64,000 bases of DNA from Edaphochlamys debaryana (lineage: Eukaryota; Chlorophyta; Chlorophyceae; Chlamydomonadales). The position numbers and the translations under genes are program-made. The number at the start of each line of letters is the position of its first letter. The first letter of the stretch is position 1. Below are positions 10,650 to 23,400 of this stretch, piece by piece. The notes below the pieces were generated by a model that ran no database searches, was not told where the DNA came from, and was given only the letters and a program-made list of their open reading frames with translations. The stretch covers positions 558,001 to 622,000 of the forward strand of contig JAEHOE010000051.1 of the NCBI GenBank assembly GCA_016858145.1. The letters run 5' to 3'.

Positions 10650-11662
10650 CCGGACGGGGGCTGGGACTGGGCTGGGGCGGACATCATGTCAAGCTCAAGG
10701 TCACTGGCGATCTAATCTCATGTCAACCGAGGCTGGCGAGGCTCAACGAGCATTCGGCGCTTTAGCTGTCGCGCCGACAGCTGCCGTGCTATTGACGCAA
10801 AGCTGCGCGTATGCTGTGTATGTAGGGATTATCTTATATTGGAAGTGTCCTTGCTATCCGCCGTCGGGGCACGCGGCGCCGTAACCACGCGCTCGGGCGC
10901 AGCCCCCGCACTCCCGTCGGGAGTCCCGACTCCCCGCCCGAGGCCGCCCGCCCCCTCTGTCCCCTTCGCGCCCCTGCCTTCGGTCTTCAGGACCCGTCCA
11001 CACTAAACGGCTAAACCCCTTCCAGGAATCCTCTGAAGCCCAGGGACATTGCTGTCAGGCGCCTCCAAGCCCCATTGCTTCTCCCATGTGTATCCCATCG
11101 CTTCCCACGTGTCAAGTAAGCCTCTCATTCCCCTTTCCTGCGTGCGTCCGTACATTGTGCTAACTTTGCCCTGTTAAAAGCTTCTGATCTGGCGCTACAG
11201 CGTCTCGGGCAGGCGCAACCCTCCTGGGCGCAACGTCATCGGCTGCACGACATCTGCAGTAACAGGACTCAGGTGGCTGCCCTACGCCATTCGACACAAT
11301 GCGTTTCTGTGAGCAGCCCCACCGACGACACTCGTCAAATGCAACTACAAGGCAGCTGTACGTCCCACCCCAAGGCACGCCTGCTCTCTCGATTGTTCCT
11401 TTCTAAGTTTAAAGGTTTTATCTGACCGCCCTCCCCTGCCGCGCCCCTTGATGGCTGATGCCGCAGGTCTTCGGCAAACGGCAGAACCTCCACGGCCCTT
11501 ATGGGTCCGACTGGGCCTATCTACCCTGGCCATGCGCTCCACTACAACTGGCGCAGGCTAACCACATCTACACCTGCTATCTACTCCCCCAAGTACGTCC
11601 TACCCAAAGGCACGCCTGGGTGCAAAGGCCGACCTGTTGCTCCCTCCTCGCGCGCTGGTCGC
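10650..11662. other. Spacer between the two F-box/LRR copies
   Basis: No supported gene. It contains a short palindromic motif ACTCCCGTCGGGAGT near 10909. A roughly 28-bp imperfect direct repeat (GTACGTCC...CAAAGGCACGCCTG type) is at about 11358-11385, with a second copy at about 11592-11618 near the 3' end of the downstream gene. The last part is probably 3' UTR of the gene ending at 11663. Confidence 0.45.
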
Positions 11663-13890
11663 TCACAGCAGCCTCGGCAGGCCCACTGCCTGCGCAGGTG
11701 CCGCGTGCAGCGCCTCCCACACCTCCACCACGCACCGCACTCGGTCCAGCTCTCTGACAATACCCGTGCATGCGCCCAGGGCTCCTTGCACCGGCCCGCC
11801 GTCCATGCCAACGCCCAGGCGTGGCTCCGTGGCTCCTGCTGCGCCTGGCTCGCCTGCGGTGGCAGTGGGCCCTCGGGCGCCCGGCGCGGGGGCCACTGCG
11901 CCAGAGCCAGCAGCAGCCGTGGCCTCCGCCTCGCCGCTCCACCAGGCCTGCAGCACCTGCGGTGGGCAAGGCGGCAGTCGGCACGAGGGATGGTGATGAT
12001 GCCACCAAGCAAGGCATCGGTAAGAAGCGGCGAGCTTGCCGTGTGCGACTGAAGGTCAAGTGAAGGTCAAGTGACATTGACCCGGTGAGTTACGCCGGGT
12101 TATTGTCGTCTGTCGAATGCAGGGCGGCTGGTGGCAACCAGCCCCACCCCTTCCTGCCCCCGGTGCAAAGCGGTGCCCGGTGCCGTAACGCAACCTAGAC
12201 CCAATCTATCTAGTCCACCCTGGCCCCGAGCCACACCTGGTCGATTGCTTCGTGCCAGCTCAGGCGTGTTGGCCAGGCCTCCACCGCCGTGCCGGAGAGC
12301 CGCCGGACCGCAGCCGCCACGGCAGGGCAGGCGCCCTCGCTCAGCGTCAGCACGACCGACCCTGCTAAGGTCAGCGGCCGAAAGGACGTCGCGTAGAACT
12401 GGCGGTTGACTGTGGCGGCCGCCTCGGTGCTTGCCTCCAGCAGCCAGGCCCGCAGCGCCGCTGGTACGGCCATGAGTGTGCTGATGGATGGGCCGGTCAA
12501 AAGGAGCTGGCGGGCTAGCGGGTGTGGGACGGAGGCTGCCTTTATCCGTCGGAGCGCCCTCTCAACCGCATCGGCCCACAGCAGTCGCGCGGTGCCACCA
12601 CCACTGCCAGTGCCGCCGCTGCCGGCAGCTGCGGTCCTTGCCAGGCATAGCGTGCGTGAAGCGTCATGGGCGACGAGCCACAGCTCCTCCGGCACGCCCA
12701 GGAGCCGGCACACAGTCACGGTGTCCTGACTGCGGGGCGCCGCGGTGAGGCGGATGATGCTGGAGCTGGCGGCGTCGCAGCGGAGAAAGAGGTCCACATC
12801 AGGATCGTGTTCCGGAACCGGTGGCGGAAAGATAGACTGCAGCTTGAGGGTGCCGTGGACCTCCAGGCGTCCCAGCCTGGGGCCCAACGCACGGCTCGGC
12901 AGGAGCGCTGTGGCCAGAAAGGCTGATAGGGCGTTGTATGAGCTGTCCGTGTGAATGGTGACGGTGCTAAGCTGCCGGCGGTCGCCACCACTGCCGCCAG
13001 CCCCGGCCTCTCCAGAGCCGCTGGCACCACTGCCGCCGCCAGAGCTCCGAAGGGCAGGGTCCGAAGTGGCACTCCAGGTACGCGGGTTCGCGCTTTCCGT
13101 CCGGTCCGCACTCACTGAGCTCCAGAGTTTCTAGGCCCGGCATGTGAAGCGACAAAGCGTCGAGGATGCCGGTAAGCTGGTGTGCCTTGATGCCTTCCTC
13201 GGGGGCATCGAGTGTGATCTCCTTCAGGGCTGTGAGCCTGCACAACTGCGCCGCCAGGCGGGCGGTCGGCGGGCGGGAGCCCCGAACACCAGTGTGCGTC
13301 GTGTTCACGGTCAGCCGTGTGAGCTGCGCCGCGGCACCGGCCAAGCACTCCAGGAAGCGAAAGTCACCGAGCTGGACGCTGTTGAGCTGGCGCAGCGTCG
13401 AGAAGGCGAAGGCCGCCAGGGTGCGCTCGGCGGGATCTTGATGCGCCGAGATGTCGAGGGTCAAGGCCGTCAGACCCGTCAGGCGCGGAAGCAGCCCAAG
13501 CAGAATAGTACTTGACAGAGGCTGTTTCGAGTCTCCACTCTTGAAGGATAGGTCTGTGACGCGCGCGCAGGCCTCGGCGGGAGCGCAGCTGAACGGCACC
13601 GCGAGGGCTGCTGGATTGTCGTTGTCCGTGATTGTGAGCGCCACCTTATTGCATCGCGGCCACTGTGACAGCCAGCGGCCGTCGCGACACAGCGGCGTGA
13701 ACACCGTGGGGTCTAGGCTGCAATCGAGCTTCGCCTCCGTTATCGTCTCGTCAACGAGGTCTCGCAGCGCTCGGCATGTTAAGCGTGGTGCGCTCAAGCC
13801 GGAGTGACCAAACTCGCCATGCTTCAGGCTCGCAAGCAGGGTCTCGCGCGCGACACTCGGCAAGGTGCGCAGCAAGTCGTTGAGGCTCAT
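11663..13890 (-). CDS. F-box/LRR-like protein (intact tandem copy)
   Basis: It starts with ATG at 13890: MSLNDLLRTLPSVARETLLA, then LTCRALRDLVDETI. This resembles an F-box-like N-terminus (two Leu/Pro-rich helices before a CRALR motif). About ten leucine-rich segments follow, such as LLGLLPRLTGLTALTLD, LCRLTALKEITLDAPEE and MPGLETLELS. The C-terminal half (LSAFLATALLPSRALGPRLG, LLGVPEELWL, ARLLWADAVERALRRI) is in a different frame beginning near 13000. A frame change near 13115-12995 is therefore required, by an intron (a GTGAGT donor lies at 13115-13110) or otherwise. The last exon, 11956-11663, is joined from the donor after 12237 and encodes VLQAWWSGEAEAT...RELDRVRCVVEVWEA. If the F-box call is right, the product would be a substrate receptor of an SCF ubiquitin ligase; that is inference. 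The partner copy is at 8855-10649. Confidence 0.6.
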
Positions 13891-14445
13891 ACTGCAGGGC
13901 GTTCTGTGTGCTATGGGAGTTGATGGAGCGCCTAGAGGGTTGTGGTGTGCGGAAGCGGTCTGCAAGACGCTGTGGGGCCATCCTCGCTGGCGGGTAACCG
14001 CATGGGCATCAGACCCCGCCCAAACCCCGCCTCAGCCTCCTGGAGCACAATTCCTGGACCCCGTGGCCCCACACGCCCCGCCTGCACCTTGCACCTGCCT
14101 GCCCTTGCACGCCGCAACACGATCTTCCTTCTGCGGGGTCTGCCTCACAACAAGTCAGCCCAACCTTCCAGCACACACGCTCTTGGCACTAGACTTTCAC
14201 CCACATTAAACTGGCACACGATGGCCCTAAACGGCAGGTAGGGCCTGCCCAAAACAGGGCGTGCAGCGCTCGACGCACACACCTCTCAACATCAAGCCCA
14301 CCCAGCAGCGCCTTCACCGGCAGTTTCAGGCACAAACCTCACCACGACAAGACACAGTACCCCGGCACTAAGCTCCCTACCTTGCTACTCCTCTTGCTGT
14401 CAACCCACTCGGGCTATGTAATACCTAGCGCAACACCAAGTATCC
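13891..14445. other. Spacer between the giant gene and the F-box/LRR gene
   Basis: About 555 bp between two minus-strand genes. It should hold the 3' UTR of the giant gene and the promoter of the F-box/LRR gene. No reading frame with recognisable content and no clear TATA or poly(A) motif was seen. Confidence 0.45.
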
Positions 14446-17400
14446 TCACGCCTGCCGCTTCGGCTGCGGCGCCTTGTTCCCAGCGGCTCTGGGCCCCCCT
14501 CCGCCGCTTCCTCCGCCCTGGCCTCTGCTCCCTGTGCCCTGCTGCGCTCCTGCCGCCCCACGCGGTGGCGGCGGCGGCAGAGCCCCCGAAAAGAACTTGG
14601 CACTCAGCGCCTTGGCATCCACAGGCGCAGAAGTTGCGCCCGAAGGAGCCCCTGCCATCGCCGAGCCTGCGTTGCTGCCCTCCGCCTCACTCCCCTCCTC
14701 CGCCTCACTGTCTGACGGCACCGGCAGGGCGTGGCTGATGGGCGGCGCGGCAGCGCTTGCGGCCACCGCCGCCGCTGGGGCGTCACGCTCCGCGGGTGGC
14801 GGCGGGGCCCGCTTGGCCGCCGCCGCCAGGGCCTTCGCCGCGCCGTTGCCTCCGAGGCCCTGCAGCATACGGCGGCGCGCCTCCTCCACAAACCCCACCT
14901 TGGCCTTGCGCGGCGCGCCCTGCGCCTCAGCCGCCGGTTCCGCTGCCGCCGCGGGAGGCCCCGGCGGGCCCAGGCGGCGATCCGAGAGAGCGCTGGGGTC
15001 CAGCGGGGCCCCAGCCGGGACCACCACGCCGTGTCCCACCCCGTTGCCGTTATCACTCGCCCCCGATCCCGACCCCCAGACGCCGCTGGCCTCCGCCGCT
15101 GCGCCCTCCTCCGACGCGTCGCCTGCCCCGTTCCCAGCCACCGGGCCCACCCCGACGGCGGGTGGTGCCGAGCCACCGGGCGAGGTAGCGCCAGCGGCAG
15201 CACCGGCGGCGGCGGCGACGGCGGAGGCTGCTGCCGCCGCCGCTAGCAGCGACGCCTGCTCGGCCTCCTGCTGCAGGCGGTCGGCCCGGTCGATGGCCTC
15301 CAGGGCGGGCGGCGGCAGCTGGGAGCGCCACTGCCGCAGCCGGGCCTCCACCTGCGCATGAGGGGCGGAGACGGGCCGTGTTGGGGTCAAGGTCAGCACA
15401 CGCAAGCCATGGCACCTCTCAACTCGCTCCGCTGCCTTCAAGCCTGTGCGGCGGCCTCTGCGCGCCCCTAGGGGGCGCTCCTGCATAGGATGAGACCTCT
15501 GCTAATCGTCAATTCCAGTCCTGCACGAAGCCTAGGCACCTGCTCTTGGCACACCGCTGCCGGCGTCTGCAGGCCCCTCGCCCCACCCGCCCCTGCACTC
15601 GCCCTCCCCAGCCCGCCCCGCCCCCGCCGAGCCCACCTTCTGTACCAGGTCCCGGGCGGCCGCCAGCGCCGCGCCGGGGCCCGCGCCGGCCGCCGCCCCT
15701 CCCGCTGCCGCCCCCGCCGCCCCCGCGGCAGCTGCCTGCAGCTCCAGCGCTGCCAGGTTGGCCTGCTGCAGCCGGACCAGGCGTTGGAGCTGGGTCACCT
15801 GGGGGTTGAGAGGGTTTAGAGGAAGTTGAAGAGGAGGGCAGATGAGCTAAGTGGAGCGGTGGCGGTTGTGTTCACGGGGAGCGTGGTGCTGGCGTGGCGT
15901 TCCCACCGAGTACCGTACTGGTACGCACCATAGCCCCCAACGCTTGCTGTGACCTCCAACCACAACCTCCCCCCACGCATGAACTAGGCCGACAAGAGCT
16001 GCCGCCACCCGTACCTTCTCTACCAGCTCCTGTGGCGGCGGCGGCGACGGCGGCGCTGGCACCGGTGCCGGCGCTGGCGGCACCGCCTCCACCTCCACGT
16101 CAATCACGCCCTCCTCCTCCACCTCTGCCAACTTGGCTGGCGGTGCCGCCGGGGTTGCAGCTGCCGCGGCGGCGGCGGCGGCGGGGGCTGGGGGCGGCGC
16201 AGCGCGGCTGAGCCACCTCGCCTCTGACCGCCGCATCCGCCGGAGCGAGTCCAGCCTCAGCTTGCCCATCTGCAGCGCCGCCGCCGCCGCCTCGGCGCCG
16301 CCGCCTGCGTCGACGCCGACGATCCGCCCGCCGGGCCCCAGCGTCAGACCCAGCTCCGCCAGCGCCTCCAGGTCTGACTCATCCGTGTCGGTTGACGCAA
16401 CCGCCGCCGACCGCGACCGCCGCCGCTCGGCCCGGCTGCTCCGGACCGCGAGCTTCAGCTCCCGGGCGGCGGCGGCTTCGATGGACGACAGCCGCCGGGG
16501 CTTGCGGCCCGGGGACTCAGCGGCGGCCGCCGCTGCCGCCGCCTCGACCTCGGCACTGGAGCGACGGGATGCGCGGCGGGGCTTGGCGGCGGCTTCTGAG
16601 CCGGAGCCGCTGGCGGAGCTGGCCTCGTGGTTTTTGCGCGTGCTGCGGACGACGCCGGGGCCGGACAGCAGCGCGGCGGAGAGGTCCCGGAGTTTGGCCG
16701 GGGGGCGGCCCGGGTGGCTGGAGCGGAGGCTGCCCGCCGGCTGCAGAGGGGGCGGAGGGGAAGGGGTGGGAGGGGAAAAGAGTGAGGTCGGCTGGGGGCA
16801 GTCGAGCATGTCCTGTGAGTTGGTGACCGATAGGCGCTGGGATGGTCCCCAGTTACCGGCATAACGAAGGATTTTCGACCCCGAAACCTCCTCTTACCTG
16901 GTTCCGCAGCGCTTGGATGGCCTCCTCCGCGCTCGCGTGCGTGGCCCGCAGCGCCTTCCAGGCGCACGACACGGCGTTGATGAGGCCGTGGCGCTCCTCC
17001 GCCAGAGCGGGGGGCGCGGAGCCGCGCTCCACGGAGCGGCGCAGGCGCCATCGCAGGGAGTTGACGTCGAGCTGCTTGCCGCGATGGTCCAGGGCCCACC
17101 AGCGGCGCACGATCCAGGGCTGGAGGGGCGAGGGAGGGAGGGAGGCAGGCGCATGAGGAGACCTGGGCGACGGGCAGCGCAAGCGCATACATGTCGTCGC
17201 AGCTCCCACTGCCCGACCCCTGCAGCACCTCGACCCGAAGCAACCCTGCATGCTCCCACGCATGTCCCTACGGCCGCGCCGTACCGCCCAAATCCCCTCT
17301 TCAACCCACCATGACCTCCTCGGTGCTCAGTTCCATGAGGGCCCGGGCGGTTGGGTCGTACTCGATCTCCGCATGCTGCACCACGTGCCCCTGCTCGTCC

Positions 17401-20400
17401 AGCTCGGCGCCCTTGAGCAGCAGCGGCCAGGCGGAGGACACCTGGGACAGCGCCAGAGTCTGCAGGATAGGGTAGCAAGGGGTGTGTGTGTGCCAGTGGT
17501 GAGGGTGGTGTGGGGTCAGTAGGGAGCACGCCCGCATGAGGGTCCAGGGGGCGAGGGCGCGGAGGAGGAGGGAGGAGGGAGGTTGGGCAGGCGGGGCTCG
17601 TCGTTCGGTGTGCGATGGTGCCTGCCATGGGCGCAGGTCGACATTACCAGAGTGACTGCCTCTCCCCCTACACCCTCATGGGGGCGGCACCCTACAGAGG
17701 TCAGGCCATAACTCTCTTCCCTTCAGATTCCGCTGTAATCACTTTATACTACCACGCCAGCCCTACACCCCGTGCCGCACCTGCAGCGCGTGCTTGCGCG
17801 GGCCGATGACGCCCCAGTGGCGCAGCTGGTCGATGCGGCGGCGCATGCGGTACACCACCTGGCCCTTGGCGCGGGAGGACACGTGGCCGCCCTCGGCGCG
17901 GATGGCCTCCACCAGGCGGGGCCGCAGCTGCCGGGGCGGCAGCAGCAGGTCGGCCAGGGGCGGGCTCTCCTGCGGGCGGGGGGCGGAGGGTGTGGCGAGG
18001 CCGGGAGTAAAAGAGGGCGTGAAAAAGAGCTAGAGCAGGAGGGATATTGGTATGAAGGCAATGCTGCGGCCAGAGCGCGGGGCGCTGCCCTCCGCCCTCG
18101 CATGTCGAGTCCCATGTGTGAGCCAGCCTGTACGCTGACGCCGTACAGCCGTACAGCCGTACCGCACGTGACCCCGCCCCCCGCCGCTCCCCCCCGCCTC
18201 ACGTCCATGATGAGGGCCAGGCGCTGGCTGGAGCGCTCGTCCAACTGCGCCTCCGCCGCCTGCCCCGCCGCCACCACCTCCTCCGCGCTCTTGCCCTCCG
18301 CCAGGGACCGCCACCCCCCCTGCGCCGCCTCCGGCCCCTGAGCCGCCTCCGCCCCTTGCGCCGCCTCCGCTGCGCCGTCGCCCTCCCCAGCCGCTGCCAC
18401 AGGCTCAGCCTCGGCAGCAGCCTCAGTTGAGGCCTCGGCCTCGGCCGCAGCGGAGCCAGCTTCCGCCTGCTTCCCGAGGGCCTCGCCGGCCGCAACCACC
18501 TGTGCCACGCGGGTGGACGGACGGCCTGGCAGGCCGGCGGCGGGCTTGCCGGGCGTGCCCTTGACGTTGTGGATGGGGCCGCCGGAGGGGAACTCGGAGG
18601 CGTCAGGCTCGGTCAGGCTCGCGCCCTGCTTGGCGAGGCGGCCCATGATCGCGACCGCAAAGGCCTTATGCTGGAGCTCGGTGAGCTTGCCCGACAGGAT
18701 CCGCATGTCCGGCGTGGAGTCGCCGTGAACGGCTAGGTCCGCCGCGGCCTGCGCGAGCTTGCGCGACTTGGCTGCTTTGGAGCCCGAGACGCTGCGCGAG
18801 AGCGCGAGGTGCGAGATCTGGCGCCGCAGGACGCGGGATTCCGTGTACCAGAGAGTCAGCTCGTCCACAGCGGCCGCCAGCTGGGCTTGGGTGAGGACGT
18901 GTGCGGGTGGCGGCGTGGGCGTGGGCGAGGAAACGGCGGTGGTAGATGGAGAGTTTTCCGCTGCGAGGGCTTGCAGCTGTGCGACGTTATCCTGCAAAGG
19001 ATGAGGATGGGACAGGGATTATTCGGACAAGCAGCGGCGCTAGCCCCATGCAGCAATGCTAGCAGCACGACAGGAAGCCTGGACCCAGCCACCCCTGGGC
19101 TTGTTGCCCAAGCCCCCTAGTCCGTAACCTGATCCCCAGCTCCAGCCGTGCAAAGGCTCACCCTCAGCGCTCGCATGAAGGGGCGGTACGGCATCGTGGC
19201 CCATGCGCGCAGCAAGACCTCGGGGTCCATGCGCAGCACGGAGCACAGCACGGACTCCGCGCGCTCCGCACGTGCTGAGTCATCCTCCGCTGGAGCTGCC
19301 ACGGGTGGCGGGATGGCGCTCGGGACGAGCACGGTGCCCGCCTCGGTGGTTGCGACGCCCGCCGCCGCAAATGCGGCGACGTCTGCCTCGTACTGGACGA
19401 GCAACCGCCGCCGTACGGCAGCCAGCGGCGAGTCGTCCGTGCTGGATCCGAGCATGGCTTGTACGGCACCGGGTTGCTCGTCGTCGCTCTCGCCCGCCAC
19501 GTCGCCCCAACCGCCGCCGTGCTTGCCCTTTGCCTTGGAGGGGCGCGAGGCGAAGGGCATGGGCCCCCGTCGGTGCGCCACGTCCCCACGTGCGATGCGT
19601 GCGGCGCGCGTGGCGGCTGCAATCACCGTACACCGGTCGTCGAACTCCGGTACGGTCAGCAGGCCCTCCTCCACCAACCGCCGTAACCGCGTACGGGCGT
19701 ACTGCTGGTGGTTTTTGTGGGTTACGGGATCCACCGCAGACCAGGCAGCGGTGAGTGCCGGTAGCAGCTCCTCCGCTGGACCCGCCAGCATGGCAGGCTC
19801 GATTGCCGCCCACGCTGCCGGCACTGCGGGAGGCGGCAAAAACACGGCACCCGAAATGTTGAAACCGGGAGCAACACGTTCCAAGGACCCAATGCTGACT
19901 GGACCAAGCGAGAGGAAAAGGTACCCCAGTCGTCAGTTCCACTCGCAACCCCCCACTCACGCGCCGCAGCCTGAGCTGGAGTCATGGTCCGGGTGGAGCC
20001 TCGCTTGCCGGCCCGCCTCCCGGTGACCATCTCCTCCTCCTCCGCCTCGGCCTCCTCCACCTGCCGCGCCGCCGCCAGCGCCTCCTCCCCCTCCCCCTCG
20101 CCCGCCTCCGCCTCCTCCACCTCTCCTTCAGAGACCGCCTCGCCCTCGCCCTCGCTCTCGCCCTCGCCCTCTCCCGCCGCCAGGGCCGCCGCCCTCATGG
20201 CCTTAACCACAGCGGCCTTGCGGCCGGCGGTGCTGCAGCGGCGGCGGCCGACCTCCTGGCTTGCGGAGGAGACGGCCGCCAGGGAGCGGCGCAGGTCCTC
20301 GGCGGAGAGGAGGCCCGAGGCGTGACGGTCGCGCAGGCGGTCGCGCAGGCGCTGGAGCTGCGGGTGGTGGTGGTGAGGGTGTGTGTGTGAGGGGCGTAGG

Positions 20401-23400
20401 GATCGAGTGGTCGGAGCTATCAAGGAGAGGCGAGACCCGTGAATCAGGACAGTAAAACATGGGTGTGAACGGTAAGCATGGTGAAGGCAACTGGGCCGTG
20501 GAGAGCTTCGGCTCCCGCTCCCGAGGGTGGAGCGGTCAGAGGGGTGGGACGTGACACGCGGCGTGCTGTGACTGGGGATGCCAAGGGACTGGAGATGCCA
20601 AGAGCCTAGGTGGCCGCTGGCGAGGGCGCATTGGCACCACGTGCGCCCCATGAGGCTTGGTTGGTTGCCCTCGCGCACGGACGGTCCCTGCTCACCAGGT
20701 ACTTGCGAAACCCGGAATCGCCCTGCTGCAGCGTCGCCAGCAGCTGGCTGTGAAGCTCCTGCAGGGAAGAAGGTGCGAGAAGGCGCGAAGAGGTGAGGCC
20801 GCATGACGCCCTTTGGCGGCGGCTTGGGTAGGCACGCCCACCACAGGGCGAGGGGGTATGCGAGTATCAGACTCCTTCGCGGGCTGCGGCTGCCCGCACC
20901 CAGGTGACACCAACCGGCCGAGCCCCCGGCCCAGGCCCCCCAAGGCATGCGCCCAACCCCACCACAAGAGGCAGATCAGCCAGGGCGAGGGCCGTGGCGT
21001 AAGAAGGCGCAGACCCTGGCTTCGCCTTCGGCCGGCCGGCCCTGCCCTTGCGCCCCTGCGCCCCTTCCGCCCCGGCCTCGTCCTCCCCGTCGTCCCCTTC
21101 TGCGTCGGCCTCTGCCCCCGAGTCGCGCGCAGCGCACTGCTTCTGCGCCGCCGCCTTGGGCCCGGCCGGGCCCGCCTTGGGCCCGGCCAGGCCCTCGGCG
21201 GCCGCCGAGAAGCTGAAGGAGCGGTTCTCCCGCATGAGCACCACGGTGGCGTTACGCAGCGCCGCCATGCCCGCGCGCGACTGCTCCGTTGTCAGCTCGC
21301 CCTTCTCCACGGCCCTGTGGCGGGCGGGACGGCGGCACGGTCACGCAGGCGCACACGCACCAACAGCCGTCAGCTATAACCCGGCAGGGGATCCCTCCCG
21401 CCTCATCCCCAATCTCGTGCTCTGGCATCCGCCTGCCTGCCAACCCGTCCCCGAGCGGATTCAGCCTAGCCAGCCCCTCTTCCCACGCCATGCAAAGCTC
21501 ACTGGTACAGCCAGTTGCCGATGCGCGCCTTGAACGCCTTCCGCGCCGCCGGCCCCAGCGGCCGCATGCCGTCCGCCAGGCGGTTGACGGCATCGCCCGT
21601 GCGCACCCCGGCCTGCGCCTCCAGAGTGGCCGCCCGCCAGAAGGCCGCGTCAGGGATAATCCCCAGCGCCGCCTCTTGGGCCGCCGTGAGCGACTCTTCT
21701 TTGAGTGCGGTGACGGCGGCGGCGGCCTCGTGCGTGAAGCCCTGGCGCTGCAGCGTCCACTGCGGGGGGTGGGGTGCGGGGAGTGGGGAGGAGGAACCGT
21801 GTCGGCGTTCGGACCAGCGGGGGCCGGGGAGAAGCAACCGTGCGGGGGTGGGGTGCGGGTGCGGGGGCGGTCGGGTCGGGGATGTGCGCGCGCGCTGCAT
21901 GGATGGCTCGACCCTTCGCCCATGCGGAGACCCGTGGCCCAGGCTTGTGCAATCAGCGTGACACCACAGCCCGTTCCAACCTCTCTAAAGCCCCTGGTCT
22001 CCCTACCTCAGATGCGGCGCGCGCAAGGAGCTTGCTCGCCCGCGCCAGCACGGCCTCGCTGGCGGCCGCCGACTCGGCCGCGCGCCTCAGCCCCCGCTTG
22101 AGCCCCTGCACCGCGTTTTGCCTGGCGGCCCCGCTCATGTCGCGCCAGGCCGCCAGCAGCTCCGCCACGAGGCGCTTCTCCGCCTGCGCCTCGGCCAGGC
22201 TGGGCTCGGCACCTGCAGGGCCGCCGTCCGATGTGTCGCTGGCTGCGTTGGCCTCGGCTGCGGCCCGCTCGACGTCCTCTGCGCCGCGCAGCAGGGCCTG
22301 CGAGAGGTGGGGGCAGCGGCAAAGGAAGGATGACGTGTTGAGTGGGGCTTGGTCGAGGTAAGGGGACCCTTCTATGCATTGAGAGATAAGCCGAAGAGGT
22401 CCGGCCCCTTTGGCGACGCGCATCCGGGCCTCAAGGCTTAGCGATAAAACGGCCGAAGGAAGGGGATCGGCAGCTGCACAGCAAGCGGAGGACCATGCGG
22501 CTCGCTTACCTGCAGCTCCGCGTTGTTAAGCAGGGCCACTATGACCATGGCGTTCCTCAAGAGCACCTCGCCTGCCTCCACCTGCAGCTCACGCAAGGCA
22601 AACAGGCCAGGAGCGTCAGTCTCCCCTCCCCGCGCATCTCGGTACTCGCTATCAAAGAAACAGGCAAAGCGCGTCGATTCCCCGCACGTGCAGATCGCGC
22701 CGCCAGCTGCCAGCGCCCCGCACCGCGGGCCCCTCAGGGCATAAGCACCGTTCCCCGCCCGCCATGCCTTGCCTGTTCCTTCTGGATGAGCTCGTTGGAT
22801 GCGGCCCGGTCCAGCTTGCGCCGCGCGGCGTGCAGCACCCGGGTCCGCACGGTGACCGTAAGAGGGGCAAGGTAGGTCGCGACCTAGGGCGGCATTGGGC
22901 GTTGGGTGGAAGCCCGTGAGTCGAAACAGCCGGCACGCAGTCTGAGGTTCTGGCATTGAGAGAGCCGAGTACAAGCCGTAATGACCCTGACGAATGCCGA
23001 CTGAACCCTGGCCGGTTCCTCTGTCGGTAAGGTTCGGCGTACCTGTCGTGCCTTGTCCGTCTCCGGGAGGTCGGTGCGGAGCAGGTGCTGCAGCAGCGGA
23101 TCCTGCGAGGAGCGTCACCGAGAACAGCAAATAGTGACGCCGAATGCGGCAAACGGCACTTTGCATCAACCGTAGCGGTCGGCGGCTGCACCAGCATCAC
23201 GGGGCTCGAGGCCCCGGCCTTGCCCGGCCTTGCCCCCCAGCTTCTGCCCTAGCCCCGCAAACCTCTTTCCTCCTGTCCCTGCCCAAGTCCCACCCCCACC
23301 CCCAATCTCACCGTCAGCGCCATGGGCAGCTTGCCGGTGGTCAGGAAGGGCTCCACGCCCAGCACCCGGGCCAGCTCGTCGGGCGGCAGCTGGTCCAGCC

